Shown one piece after another: positions 51,830 through 60,747 of a DNA stretch of 64,000 nucleotides (position 1 is its first letter; every line of letters begins with the position of its first letter). The translations under genes and the position numbers were made by a program. The DNA is from Lachnospiraceae bacterium (GTDB taxonomy: Bacteria > Bacillota > Clostridia > Lachnospirales > Lachnospiraceae), in the NCBI GenBank assembly GCA_017482485.1, contig JAFUMV010000053.1, positions 1 to 64,000 on the forward strand. The letters are read 5' to 3'. The notes under the pieces were generated by a model that did no database searches, was not told where the DNA came from, and worked only from the letters and a program-made list of their open reading frames with translations.

Positions 51830-52747
51830 ATGAGACACCTGATGAATCCGCTGGACTTTACCACAGCAGAACTGGAAGATCTTTTCGATCTGGCAAACGA
51901 TATTGAAGCAAACATGCCCAAATACGCGCATGCCTGTGCCGGCAAAAAGATGGCAACCTGTTTCTACGAGCCCAGCACCAGAACCCGTTTAAGTTTTGAA
52001 GCTGCCATGCTGAATCTGGGCGGCAGTGTGCTTGGCTTTGCAGATGCATCCAATTCTTCCGCAGCAAAAGGCGAAAGCGTTTCCGATACAATCCGCGTCA
52101 TTTCCTGCTATGCAGATATCTGTGCCATGCGTCACCCCAAGGAAGGCGCTCCCATGGTAGCTGCTGAAAAATCTTCCATTCCTGTAATCAATGCAGGTGA
52201 CGGCGGACATCAGCACCCCACACAGACGCTGACAGACCTCCTGACCATCCGCTCACTGAAAGGCCATCTGGATCATCTTACCATTGGCCTGTGCGGCGAC
52301 TTGAAGTTCGGACGTACCGTCCACTCCCTGATCAACGCTCTTTCCCGTTACGAAGGCATGCGTTTTATCTTCATCTCTCCCGATGAACTGCGTATCCCCG
52401 ACTACATTACGGAAATGCTCAAGGACAAGAACATTCCCTATGAGGAAGTGATCCGCCTGGAAGACAAGATGCCCGAACTGGACATCCTCTACATGACACG
52501 CGTCCAGAAGGAACGTTTCTTCAACGAAGAAGACTATATCCGCTTAAAAGATTTCTATGTTTTAAATAAGAAAAAAATGAAGCTGGCTCCTCAGGATATG
52601 CTGGTTCTCCATCCCCTCCCCCGCGTAAATGAAATTTCTGTGGATGTGGATGATGATCCCCGGGCCGTATATTTCAAACAGGCTCAATACGGTGTCTATG
52701 TGAGAATGGCATTGATTCTTACCCTGCTTGATATCCACGTGGATTGA
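51830..52747 (+). CDS. pyrB: aspartate carbamoyltransferase catalytic subunit
   Basis: Second step of pyrimidine synthesis, 305 residues. Carbamoyl-phosphate site [56 protein letters not shown], and [28 protein letters not shown] precedes the ATG. pyrI follows, giving the regulated PyrB-PyrI holoenzyme. Confidence 0.97.
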   Translation: MRHLMNPLDFTTAELEDLFDLANDIEANMPKYAHACAGKKMATCFYEPSTRTRLSFEAAMLNLGGSVLGFADASNSSAAKGESVSDTIRVISCYADICAMRHPKEGAPMVAAEKSSIPVINAGDGGHQHPTQTLTDLLTIRSLKGHLDHLTIGLCGDLKFGRTVHSLINALSRYEGMRFIFISPDELRIPDYITEMLKDKNIPYEEVIRLEDKMPELDILYMTRVQKERFFNEEDYIRLKDFYVLNKKKMKLAPQDMLVLHPLPRVNEISVDVDDDPRAVYFKQAQYGVYVRMALILTLLDIHVD

Positions 52748-52826
52748 GGCGATTATAATGGCATCTGAGCAGCTGCCGCCAGACAGCTTCCAAACAAAAT
52801 ACACTCAGTTAAAAGGAGGAAAAACC

Positions 52827-53261
52827 ATGTTAAATGTCGGAAGAATTGAAGAAGGCTTCGTTCTCGATCATATACAGGCCGGTATGGCCATGTCCATCTA
52901 CCATCATCTCCAGCTGGACAAGCTGGACTGCACTGTAGCTATCATCAAAAATGCTCGCAGTGAAAAGATGGGAAAGAAAGATATTCTCAAAGTGGAATGT
53001 GATGTTGATATGCTGGATCTTGACGTTCTGGGATTTATCGATCATAATATTACCGTGAACGTTATTAAAAACGGGGAAAATGTAGAAAAGAAAAAGCTTC
53101 ATCTTCCCAAACAGATCAAAAATGTAATACACTGCAAGAATCCCCGCTGTATCACTTCCATTGAGCAGGAGCTGCCCCATGTTTTCGTGCTGGCAGACAA
53201 AGCCAAAGAAGTATACCGCTGCAAATACTGTGAAGAAAAATTTGACAAACGCAACCTGTAA
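52827..53261 (+). CDS. pyrI: aspartate carbamoyltransferase regulatory subunit
   Basis: Nucleotide-binding allosteric subunit, 144 residues, beginning MLNVGRIEEGFVLDHIQAGMA. The zinc domain CKNPRC...YRCKYC holds the four Cys (CxxxxC, CxxC) that join it to PyrB. The ATG at 52827 has AAAGGAGG 6 nt upstream; the frame is open further 5' but overlaps pyrB. Confidence 0.96.
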   Translation: MLNVGRIEEGFVLDHIQAGMAMSIYHHLQLDKLDCTVAIIKNARSEKMGKKDILKVECDVDMLDLDVLGFIDHNITVNVIKNGENVEKKKLHLPKQIKNVIHCKNPRCITSIEQELPHVFVLADKAKEVYRCKYCEEKFDKRNL

Positions 53262-53268
53262 TTTTTTA

Positions 53269-53394
53269 GAGCAGGGCAGAACCGGGATGAAATATATTTT
53301 GAATGCCTGCATTCAAAAATATATTCATTCTCGATTCTATGTGGCGAAAGCCACACATCCGGAAAAGGTTCCATCTTTTCCGGATGCGCTGCTC
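53269..53394 (+). ncRNA. candidate four-way-junction RNA between pyrI and an unknown gene
   Basis: P1 GAGCAG (53269-53274) pairs with CTGCTC (53389-53394) and encloses three hairpins: P2, ~20 bp with bulges, around GAATGC/GCATTC (53287-53328); P3 TGTGGC-GAAA-GCCACA (53340-53355, GNRA loop); P4 CATCCGGAAAAG/CTTTTCCGGATG (53356-53367/53375-53386), directly stacked on P3. This many perfect stems in 126 nt is unlikely by chance. No known riboswitch consensus recognised. Confidence 0.5.
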
Positions 53395-53439
53395 CGGGCA
53401 GGGTAAACAGAATTGCAAGAAAAGGAGTACGAAAACGCC

Positions 53440-54003
53440 ATGTCTTTCATCGATGAAATCAAAAATGAATTACAGCGCGAAAAAACCGAAGAAAATGCTG
53501 CCACACATCCTCTTTTGCAGGATGAACGTTTCCAGACCTTTATTCAGGAAGAACTTACCTTCCTGCAAAATGAGATCCGTCAGGCCGCCAGAACCGGAAA
53601 TTATAAGCGCATTGGTGAAAAGCACGTTTTTGAGGGAACGCGACTCTGGCATGAAGGTGATTACCGTCAGGGAACGGATTCTCTCGCCACCTTCTATCCT
53701 TTTCTTGCCCGCGACACCATCCTGGAAAAGAAAATCCTCGAACAGCGTAAAAAACTGATTCTTGGATTTTATTATGAGGTAAGCTTTTCGCTTACAGCAG
53801 AAGGAAGCACCTACTATCAGCTTTTTGCGGATGCCCTTGCAAAAGAAGGCATCACCGTCTCTATGCTGTTTGTTATGGAAGATAACGGCAAAGCTGCTGA
53901 TCTTCCTTACATTGCCCGGGGAGATGCCAAATATGATTTTGAGCTGGAGCATCACCTCAACGATTATCCGAAGCTCTACTACAAATGGAAAATGGAAATT
54001 TAA
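53440..54003 (+). CDS. hypothetical cytoplasmic protein
   Basis: 187 residues from the ATG at 53440 (AAGGAG lies 12 nt upstream; a TTG nine codons earlier is the alternative). Largely helical, charged N-terminal half (FIDEIKNELQREK, FIQEELTFLQNEIRQAA), then a mixed alpha/beta C-terminal half (KKLILGFYYEVSFSLTAEG, YYKWKMEI). No TM or signal. Family not recognised. It follows the structured RNA and may be controlled by it. Confidence 0.7.
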   Translation: MSFIDEIKNELQREKTEENAATHPLLQDERFQTFIQEELTFLQNEIRQAARTGNYKRIGEKHVFEGTRLWHEGDYRQGTDSLATFYPFLARDTILEKKILEQRKKLILGFYYEVSFSLTAEGSTYYQLFADALAKEGITVSMLFVMEDNGKAADLPYIARGDAKYDFELEHHLNDYPKLYYKWKMEI

Positions 54004-54035
54004 ATAAGGGGCTGTTTCCCGACAGCCCCTTATTT
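54003..54035. terminator. bidirectional terminator
   Basis: AATAAGGGGCTGT (54003-54015) and ACAGCCCCTTATT (54022-54034), perfect 13-bp stem between convergent genes, T-runs on both sides. Confidence 0.85.
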
Positions 54036-55205
54036 TTATGCTTTCTTATCCATCTTAACAGTCATGATGATGGAAATGGCAGATATTGCCGCGTATGCCA
54101 AAAACATCGCGCCATATCCAAGCCAACTCACCAGATATCCGAAAACCAACGAGCCGATGCCCGCACCCAGGTATGTAAAAAAATCCATAATTCCGCTCAC
54201 GGAGGACTGATTTCCGTTTTTGGCAAACTGAAGCGGGAAATAGGTGACCAGCACCGTATTGATCACCGATATCGCCGCATAGATCAGACTGAGACATATG
54301 ATCGCGGTCACAGGCATTACGTTCTTTGGAAGAAGCAGCAGGGAAGCTATGATACATAATACGAACGCATGCGTTGACAGACGATCTTCTTTTTGCTTAT
54401 ATAAGCTGATGAGAAAAGGAAATGCGATTCTTCCCAGAAAACCAACGACAGGAATGAACAGAACAAATCCTGCCGATGCGTTTAGATCAATCTTGAACTG
54501 ATCCACAAAAAACAGTGTCATCCAGAGGCTGATGTTATCCTTGATCATTCCATGAAACATCGCGGGCAGTATCACTGTTTTGATCTTTTCTTCCTGCAAA
54601 AGCTTTTTCATGGAAATATGCTCTTTTTCCACCGCCCTGCATTTCACCTTGCTTGTTGCCAAAATCACCGCCAGGCAGAGCACAAACAGAATCGCTCCCG
54701 GAATCAAAAAGGAAAATGCCACACCCAGACGTTCTATCAGCACAGTGTTGATCAAAATTCCGGCGATGTTTCCCGTTGCCACGGAAGATACCATATAAGA
54801 CAGCATTTTCTTCGCCTGTTCTACAGGATAGACTTCGGATATCACTCTGAGCAGTGAACTCCAAAGCATGGACTGGGCATATGCATTGGTTCCCCAGAGA
54901 ACGAGCATCGCCGCAAAGGGCGGCAGAATTCCGATCCCCAGATTGCTCAGGCCCGCGGCGAACAGGCCCACGGAGATCATGATCCAGGGTGAAACCCGAT
55001 CACCGATATATCCGTTGATAATTCGTCCCATGGCATAAATGACGAAGAATACACTTCCCATCACGCCCACCTGCTCCTGGGTCATGATCCGTTTCTCGAG
55101 CATTCCCGGCGATGCCATGGAGAGATTCACCCTCGCCACATAGATTGCCGTATATGCCAGATAGCAGACCAGAAAAACAGTAAACCCTCTTTTTTCCTTT
55201 TTCAT
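54036..55205 (-). CDS. MFS transporter (OPA/GlpT-like)
   Basis: 389 residues, 12 predicted helices. AYTAIYVARVNLSMASPGM near the start and GRIINGYIGDRVSPWIM (motif A between TM2 and TM3) resemble organophosphate:phosphate antiporters. The ATG at 55205 has TAGGAG 7 nt upstream; an upstream extension overlapping the regulator gene is rejected. It lies 10 nt after an RpiR regulator, so a sugar-phosphate-type substrate is likely (inference). Confidence 0.85.
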   Translation of the reverse strand: MKKEKRGFTVFLVCYLAYTAIYVARVNLSMASPGMLEKRIMTQEQVGVMGSVFFVIYAMGRIINGYIGDRVSPWIMISVGLFAAGLSNLGIGILPPFAAMLVLWGTNAYAQSMLWSSLLRVISEVYPVEQAKKMLSYMVSSVATGNIAGILINTVLIERLGVAFSFLIPGAILFVLCLAVILATSKVKCRAVEKEHISMKKLLQEEKIKTVILPAMFHGMIKDNISLWMTLFFVDQFKIDLNASAGFVLFIPVVGFLGRIAFPFLISLYKQKEDRLSTHAFVLCIIASLLLLPKNVMPVTAIICLSLIYAAISVINTVLVTYFPLQFAKNGNQSSVSGIMDFFTYLGAGIGSLVFGYLVSWLGYGAMFLAYAAISAISIIMTVKMDKKA

Positions 55206-55215
55206 GATAAAACTC

Positions 55216-56073
55216 CTATTTTTTATAGCGCAGACTGTCAACAAGCTGATGCGTCTTTTCCGCCCGTTCCTGTGCCGCGTCAAACTCCTTTGCCGATATG
55301 GCGATCGTGAGAGTGTCAATGATGCTCAGATGCGCAATTCTGGCAGAAACCGCTTCCATGGGGTAGTCGATCTCATCCGAAAAAATTTCGAGGGAATAGT
55401 CTGAAATACGGCTGATTTCACTTCCGGGACAACTGGTGACGCAGATCGTCTTCGCTCCCATTTTCCCGGCCAGCTGCAGCGCTTCAATAGTAGCAATCGT
55501 ACGGCCCGAATGCGAAATACCGACAGCAACATCCCCTTCTTTAATATTGAGAGAGGAAACCTTCATCGTAGGGGCATCGTGAATGCAAAGCGCAGTCTTT
55601 CCGATCTGCATCAGCCGGTACTGCAGCTCGCTGGCGATTCCCGCAGAGGTTCCTACCGCATAGATATAGATCATCTTTGCGCTGTCCATCACTTCCACAA
55701 CCTGTGTAAGAACCTCCCTGTCAATTTTTTCCGCCGTGTCATGCAGTGTTTTCACATTCGCCGAAAAAACCTTATCCAAAATCTCTCCTGCGTCATCTTC
55801 AGGATCAATATAGGGAATAAAATTTAACTTCCTGTTTCCGGACAATTCAATTGCCAGAGCGATCTTCATGTCGGAATAACCGTCAAATCCCAATGATTTA
55901 CAGCAACGAATCACCGCTGACTTCGCAACCTCCGCCTGCTCCGCAAAAGCTGCGATCGGCATGTGAATCACTCTTTCACTGTTTTGAAGGATAAAATCCG
56001 CCACAATTTTTTCAACCGGGGTCAGTTCATCATAACAGTTCTTAATTGTAAGCAAACACATTCTCTTTTCCAC
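55216..56073 (-). CDS. RpiR/MurR family regulator with SIS domain
   Basis: 285 residues from a GTG at 56073 (AGGAG 7 nt upstream). N-terminal HTH at ~1-75 (LTPVEKIVADFILQNSERVI, AFAEQAEVAKSAVIRCCKSLGFDGYSDMK). SIS sugar-phosphate-binding domain at ~110-265 (IYIYAVGTSAGIASELQYRL, VGISHSGRTIATIEALQLA). Regulates sugar-phosphate metabolism; probably controls itself and the MFS transporter downstream through the repeated AGAAC boxes at its promoter. Confidence 0.92.
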   Translation of the reverse strand: MEKRMCLLTIKNCYDELTPVEKIVADFILQNSERVIHMPIAAFAEQAEVAKSAVIRCCKSLGFDGYSDMKIALAIELSGNRKLNFIPYIDPEDDAGEILDKVFSANVKTLHDTAEKIDREVLTQVVEVMDSAKMIYIYAVGTSAGIASELQYRLMQIGKTALCIHDAPTMKVSSLNIKEGDVAVGISHSGRTIATIEALQLAGKMGAKTICVTSCPGSEISRISDYSLEIFSDEIDYPMEAVSARIAHLSIIDTLTIAISAKEFDAAQERAEKTHQLVDSLRYKK

Positions 56074-56097
56074 TGGTTCTCTCCTATTCGTAATATT

Positions 56098-56181
56098 AGA
56101 ACTTTATTTCATTAATAAAATTATTTTTAGAACAAAAGTATATTACCATATACATCCCGAGCTGTCAACAGATAAAGTTCT
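56098..56181 (-). promoter_or_regulatory. rpiR promoter with paired operator boxes
   Basis: -35 TTGACA (56163-56168), 17 nt, -10 TAATAT (56140-56145). AGAACTTTAT (56098-56107) and its complement ATAAAGTTCT (56172-56181) flank the promoter; a third TAGAAC lies at ~56128. Likely sites of the RpiR protein. Confidence 0.6.
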
Positions 56182-56185
56182 CCCG

Positions 56186-56290
56186 CAGATTTTGGGCATT
56201 TTTTGCGCCAAAATCTGAATCCCCCAAAAGAAAAACCTCCCCGAAAGAACCAGCAATGTTTTACAAACACTGATTCTATCAGGGAGATTT
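56186..56290. terminator. two strong hairpins between the ZIP and rpiR transcripts
   Basis: CAGATTTTGG/CCAAAATCTG (56186-56217) and a ~26-bp imperfect stem (56234-56261 with 56265-56290; CTCCC..GAAAGAA paired with TTCTATCAGGGAG). On the minus strand the latter is followed by AGGTTTTTCTTTT, fitting the end of the zinc operon. Confidence 0.65.
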
Positions 56291-56333
56291 CGCTTTTAAT
56301 TGGAAGGGGCTCTGATGGTTCCGAAAAAACATC

Positions 56334-57110
56334 TTAACCAAGCGCCACATCCAGCGCCATCATGATCGCAAATCCAATGGCAAACCCAATGGTTCCGATA
56401 TTGGAGTGATCGCCTTCTGCCGATTCCGGTATCAGCTCTTCCACCACCACATACAACATGGCTCCTGCCGCAAAAGCCAACAGATAAGGAAGCAAAGGTT
56501 CAATATATCTGGCAAGCAGAATCGTAACAAAGGCAGCAATTGGCTCCACGATGCCCGAGAAAGCGCCATGGGCAAATGCCTTTCTTCTTGTTTCTCCTTC
56601 GCTCTTTAATGGAAGACTGATGATCGCACCCTCCGGAAAATTCTGGATAGCAATGCCAAGGGCCAGCGCCAGCGCTCCGGCAACGGACATTTCACTCTCT
56701 CCCATCAATACTCCCGCAAAGACAACGCCCACTGCCATTCCTTCCGGAATGTTATGAAGCGTGACCGCCAGAACAAGCATTGTTGTTTTTTTTAAGTTTG
56801 ATGAAGGTCCTTCCGCCACATCACTTCCCAAATGCAGATGTGGAATCACTCTGTCCATCAAAAGTAAAAATGCCATGCCCAGTAAAAGTCCTGCGGCTGC
56901 CGGAATAAAAGCCATCCGCCCCATATCTTCTGACATTTCCATAGCCGGTATCAAAAGCGACCAGACAGACGCCGCCACCATGACACCGGAGGCAAACCCC
57001 AACAGAGATTTCTGTACCAGAGGCTTTAATTCATTTTTCAGAAAAAATACACAGCCTGCGCCCAACGCAGTACCTGCAAACGGAATCAAAAGTCCCCACA
57101 AAAGTTCCAT
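56334..57110 (-). CDS. ZIP family metal transporter
   Basis: 258 residues, eight predicted helices, of the GufA/ZupT type. Metal-site motifs HNIPEGMAVGVVFAG (TM4, HNxPEG) and IQNFPEGAIISLPL (TM5, QNxPEG), and a His-containing loop IPHLHLGSD. Imports Zn or related divalent cations without ATP. It starts 8 nt after znuB and completes the zinc-acquisition operon. Start context AAAGG at 11 nt. Confidence 0.92.
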   Translation of the reverse strand: MELLWGLLIPFAGTALGAGCVFFLKNELKPLVQKSLLGFASGVMVAASVWSLLIPAMEMSEDMGRMAFIPAAAGLLLGMAFLLLMDRVIPHLHLGSDVAEGPSSNLKKTTMLVLAVTLHNIPEGMAVGVVFAGVLMGESEMSVAGALALALGIAIQNFPEGAIISLPLKSEGETRRKAFAHGAFSGIVEPIAAFVTILLARYIEPLLPYLLAFAAGAMLYVVVEELIPESAEGDHSNIGTIGFAIGFAIMMALDVALG

Positions 57111-57118
57111 AATTTATT

Positions 57119-57937
57119 TTACCTTTCTTTCACCCATGCGGCCAGCGAGCTGACACAGAAGAAGATCATATCCACTACCACAATACTTGCTCCCGCCGGC
57201 GTACCATACCAAAAGGAAATACTCATTCCCACAACAAAGCTTACCACTGCGAGCACCACAGAACTGAAAATCACGCTGCGATAACTCTGAAACAGACGCA
57301 TCGATGTCAAGGCCGGAAAAACGATGAGGCTTGAAATCAAAAGTGCCCCCATCATCCGCATGCCAAGCACTACCACTATCGCTGTCAGCACGGCCAGAAG
57401 GGAATTATAAAGTCCTGTCCGGACCCCCGTCGCCCGTGCAAAGGTTTCATCAAAAGTAACTGCGAACAGCTTATTGTAAAAAAACACGTACAGTACCAGT
57501 ACGGCGGCCGCCAGAACCACGCTGATCGCCACATCCTCTTTTGACATGGCAAGGATCGAACCGAACAGATAGCTGTTTAAATCCGAATTCATACCGGTGC
57601 TCATGGATACCACCATCACACCTACAGCCAGGGCGCCTGTTGAAAATACGGCTGTTGCCGCATCCCCCTTCATTTTGCCGGATTCATTCAGACGCAGCAG
57701 CACAAAAGAGGCAAGAATGACTACCGGAATTGCTACCGTCAGCGGTGCCAGATTCAGGGCCGAAGCCACAGCCAGCGCACCAAAACCCACGTGAGACAGG
57801 CCGTCTCCGATCATGGAATACCGCTTCAGAACAAGGCTCACTCCGAGCAGAGCAGCACACAAAGACAGCAGAATGCCCACCACCAGCGCGCGCACCATAA
57901 AAGGATAGGAAAACATTTCAGTCACATATTGCATCAT
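57119..57937 (-). CDS. znuB: zinc ABC transporter permease ZnuB/AdcB
   Basis: 272 residues, about eight TM helices. LSLCAALLGVSLVLKRYSMIGDGLSHVGFGALAVA is the conserved ABC-3 coupling region. ALLISSLIVFPALTSMRLF and a C-terminal FWYGTPAGASIVVVDMIFF complete the pattern. Overlaps znuC by 4 nt (ATGA). Confidence 0.94.
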   Translation of the reverse strand: MMQYVTEMFSYPFMVRALVVGILLSLCAALLGVSLVLKRYSMIGDGLSHVGFGALAVASALNLAPLTVAIPVVILASFVLLRLNESGKMKGDAATAVFSTGALAVGVMVVSMSTGMNSDLNSYLFGSILAMSKEDVAISVVLAAAVLVLYVFFYNKLFAVTFDETFARATGVRTGLYNSLLAVLTAIVVVLGMRMMGALLISSLIVFPALTSMRLFQSYRSVIFSSVVLAVVSFVVGMSISFWYGTPAGASIVVVDMIFFCVSSLAAWVKER

Positions 57938-58641
57938 TCTTCCATCCTCCCCAAAAACTTTCTTCCCGCTTCACTGTCCATAAAATTTTCTGTCGTTCCA
58001 AAAAAATGGCTCTCCTGGGAAAGATACAGAATATGATCCGCGTGCTCCAAAGCCTCCTGAATGGCATGAGATACCATTATGACCGTAATCTGATGCTTTT
58101 TATTCAATTCCAGCAGCAGATGATAAAACTCTTCCGTTGCCAGCGGATCCAGCCCCGTTGTCGGCTCATCCAATAAGATCAGCTTCTTTGCTGCACACAG
58201 CGAACGGGCCAGGAGCGCCCTCTGTCTCTGGCCGCCGGACAAATCCCGAAAGCTCTTATTTTTCAAATCATAAATTCCGAGAAGCTTAAGCTTCTCTTCT
58301 GCCAGCCTCTTTTCCTTCGCCCCAAAACCGGGCAGTATTCCGCGGCTGTTTAAGCATCCGGAAAGCACCACTTCCCAGACCGATGCCGGGAAATCCTTCT
58401 GATTTTCGGTTTGCTGGGGCACATATCCCACTTCATTCTGACGAATTCCTTCGCCAAGTGTAATGACGCCGGCGGCCGGCTTTTTCAAACCCAGAAGCCC
58501 TTTCATCAGTGTGGACTTTCCGGTTCCGTTTTCTCCTATGATGCACAGATAATCTCCTGCTTGCACCTGAAAACTCAGATCGGATACCACCACCTGATTT
58601 TCATAGGAAAAAGTCACATGTTCACATTTGATACAGGACAT
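57934..58641 (-). CDS. znuC: zinc ABC transporter ATPase ZnuC/AdcC
   Basis: 235 residues. Walker A GENGTGKST, Q-loop YVPQQTEN, signature LSGGQRQRALLARSL, Walker B LILLDEPTTGLD, switch MVSHAIQEAL. Energises ZnuB. The Cys-containing start MSCIKCEHVTFSYENQVV is normal for the family. Located 65 nt after znuA. Confidence 0.95.
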   Translation of the reverse strand: MSCIKCEHVTFSYENQVVVSDLSFQVQAGDYLCIIGENGTGKSTLMKGLLGLKKPAAGVITLGEGIRQNEVGYVPQQTENQKDFPASVWEVVLSGCLNSRGILPGFGAKEKRLAEEKLKLLGIYDLKNKSFRDLSGGQRQRALLARSLCAAKKLILLDEPTTGLDPLATEEFYHLLLELNKKHQITVIMVSHAIQEALEHADHILYLSQESHFFGTTENFMDSEAGRKFLGRMEE

Positions 58642-58706
58642 ATTTAATTCCTCTTAGATCAATCTCTTTTCCATTGAATGGTTCAGTACAATGCCAAACA
58701 CATCGT

Positions 58707-59741
58707 TCATTCACTGTCCAATGCGTTTTTGAGCGTTTCCACATTCCGATACATTAATGACAGGTAATCCTCGCCCGCAAGAAGATCCTCTGCAGTGATC
58801 CCATGACCGGAATAAAAAACTGCAGTTTCTGCTCCGGTCGCTTCCGCAATGGCCTCCGCAATTTTTCCGTTTGACATTTCCAGATAAAATATCACCGGAA
58901 TCTTCTCTTCCTTTACCTTATCCGTTAAAAAGGCGATTGTCGCAGCACTGGGCTCTGTTTCCATGGAACAGCCCGGAAAAGCGGCATAATAATCAAGACC
59001 GTAGGTCTTTACAAAATAAAGCAGCGGAAAACGATCTCCGAAAATCAGCGTACTGCGGCCGGCCTGGCTTACCACAGTTTCAAAAGCGGCATCCAGCGCC
59101 TTTAATTCCTCTTCGTATGCTGCAGCATTCTTTCTGTAATACGCTGCATTTTCACGGTCCAGAACAGACAGCTGTTCACAGATTTCATCCACAATCACCA
59201 TGGCATTTTTCGGAGAAGTCCACACATGTTCATCATATTCCGTTTCATCCAGATGCACTGCATGGTCATGTTCTTCCTCCGAATGCGCGTGACCGTGTTC
59301 ATGATCATGTTCCTTGACCTGCATCCCCTCAGCGCTCTCTTCTTCCAGCGGCTCCACCCACTGAAGCAGCGCATGGGAATTTACCTCTTTATCACTGCCC
59401 TCTAAAATTTCCTCCACCCAGACATCGGATTCGCCGCCGGCGTATAAAAACAGATCACTGTTTGTGATTTTAATAATATCTTTCGGTGTCGGCTCGTAAG
59501 AATGGCTCTCCATGCCGGGTTTTAAAAGCATGGTTACCTCCACCTTATCTCCTCCCACCTTCCTGACAAAATCATAGGGTGGGAAAATCGTTGTTACAAT
59601 CTGCAGTTTTTCTCCATCGAAAGTTTCCGATGCCTGACCTTCCTCTTTGCTCTTAGCTGTATTCGGGTCAGCATTGGTACTGCACCCTGACAGCATTACA
59701 AGAATCAGAATCATCCACAGACAGATTCCCTTATTTCTCAT
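58707..59741 (-). CDS. znuA: zinc-binding lipoprotein ZnuA/AdcA
   Basis: 344 residues. Signal and lipobox MILILVMLSGCSTNA (Cys ~20), cluster A-1 domain with FPPYDFVRKVGGDKVEV, LKPGMESHSYEPTPKDI (His ligand), a His/Asp/Glu-rich loop HDHEHGHAHSEEEHDH (~148-165), DEHVWTSPKNAM (His ligand) and FYLEMSNGKIAEAIAEATG. The His loop and fold indicate Zn rather than Mn. The first 11 nt overlap the end of the preceding cmpB-like gene. Confidence 0.94.
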   Translation of the reverse strand: MRNKGICLWMILILVMLSGCSTNADPNTAKSKEEGQASETFDGEKLQIVTTIFPPYDFVRKVGGDKVEVTMLLKPGMESHSYEPTPKDIIKITNSDLFLYAGGESDVWVEEILEGSDKEVNSHALLQWVEPLEEESAEGMQVKEHDHEHGHAHSEEEHDHAVHLDETEYDEHVWTSPKNAMVIVDEICEQLSVLDRENAAYYRKNAAAYEEELKALDAAFETVVSQAGRSTLIFGDRFPLLYFVKTYGLDYYAAFPGCSMETEPSAATIAFLTDKVKEEKIPVIFYLEMSNGKIAEAIAEATGAETAVFYSGHGITAEDLLAGEDYLSLMYRNVETLKNALDSE

Positions 59742-60732
59742 CCTCTTTCTTCTTTCTATAGTCCTGAGCGGACTGCTTTAATTCTTCCAAAGCCTCCGCA
59801 AATCTTCTTGATGCCATGCCCGGGTTGCCTTTAAGCATGCTTCGTTTGATAAAATCGTTCACATATTGATTCAGCTCGCTCTTTTGCTGATTGAGCCGGT
59901 ATCTGCTGCGCAGATCCAGAATTTCCTCACGCAGTTCGGATCTGCGCTCCAGCAGTTTATCTGCTATAGGCAAATTCTGGCGCAAATGCTCAAATTTTTC
60001 TTCTATGCTTGCGACAAGTTCTTCACGCCGCTGGGCATAATCTTCCTTTGCGTTTTCGGTAAGCTGATTGCTTCTCTGTACAAATTCCTCCCAGGCCTCT
60101 TCCAGTTCTTCCTTCCTGTTCTCCTTCGCCTCATCAATCAGGGCAACAATCACGTCCAGGCGCTTCTGCATTCTTTCCAGTTCCTGCTTGGCCTGCTCCA
60201 TTTTAACAAGCACATCCCGCAGGTCCATAGCGGCCTTGAAGGAAAGGGTGAAATCAGCGATAAAATAAACTGCCGTCAGAAGAGTCACTACGCTCAATAC
60301 TTCCTGAGGCAGCCAGCACATAAACTTTTCCACAGGCTTATGAATCACGTGGGTCATCAGTATAGTCAGTCCGCCCCAGGCCAGGGAAGAGCCTAAACAA
60401 ATATGTCCCTGAAAGTTAAATTTCTGATCGGAATAATCCCAGTATCTGACCTTAAAAAGCGCTTCCATCACCACTCCGGTGACATATTCCAGAATCGTCG
60501 CTCCCACACAGCCTGCCAGATACGTTAAAATCAAATTTCCCTGAAAGGGCCTGGAAACAATAAGCATCATCAGCGCACCACTTCCGTACAGCGGCAGAAA
60601 AGGGCCGCGGATAAACCCTCTGTTTACCATTTTTTTGTTTTTTATCGAAACATATGAAGATTCAAAACACCATCCGAAAAAACAATAAAAGAAAAACAAG
60701 AACAGCCATTGTATCCAGTCGTAATTATACAT
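59731..60732 (-). CDS. CmpB-type putative ABC transporter permease (PF06541-like) with coiled coil
   Basis: 333 residues. Five TM helices in 1-165 with FFFYCFFGWCFESSYVSIKNKKMVNRGFIRGPFLPLYGSGA, the family core. Residues ~170-330 are a long charged coiled coil (EQAKQELERMQKRLDVIVALIDEAKENRKEELEEAWEE region) ending in a Lys/Glu tail. Despite the family name no ATPase motif is present. Function unknown; co-transcribed with the zinc genes, which may be coincidental. Confidence 0.85.
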   Translation of the reverse strand: MYNYDWIQWLFLFFFYCFFGWCFESSYVSIKNKKMVNRGFIRGPFLPLYGSGALMMLIVSRPFQGNLILTYLAGCVGATILEYVTGVVMEALFKVRYWDYSDQKFNFQGHICLGSSLAWGGLTILMTHVIHKPVEKFMCWLPQEVLSVVTLLTAVYFIADFTLSFKAAMDLRDVLVKMEQAKQELERMQKRLDVIVALIDEAKENRKEELEEAWEEFVQRSNQLTENAKEDYAQRREELVASIEEKFEHLRQNLPIADKLLERRSELREEILDLRSRYRLNQQKSELNQYVNDFIKRSMLKGNPGMASRRFAEALEELKQSAQDYRKKKEDEK

Positions 60733-60747
60733 CAGACATTCCTCCTG

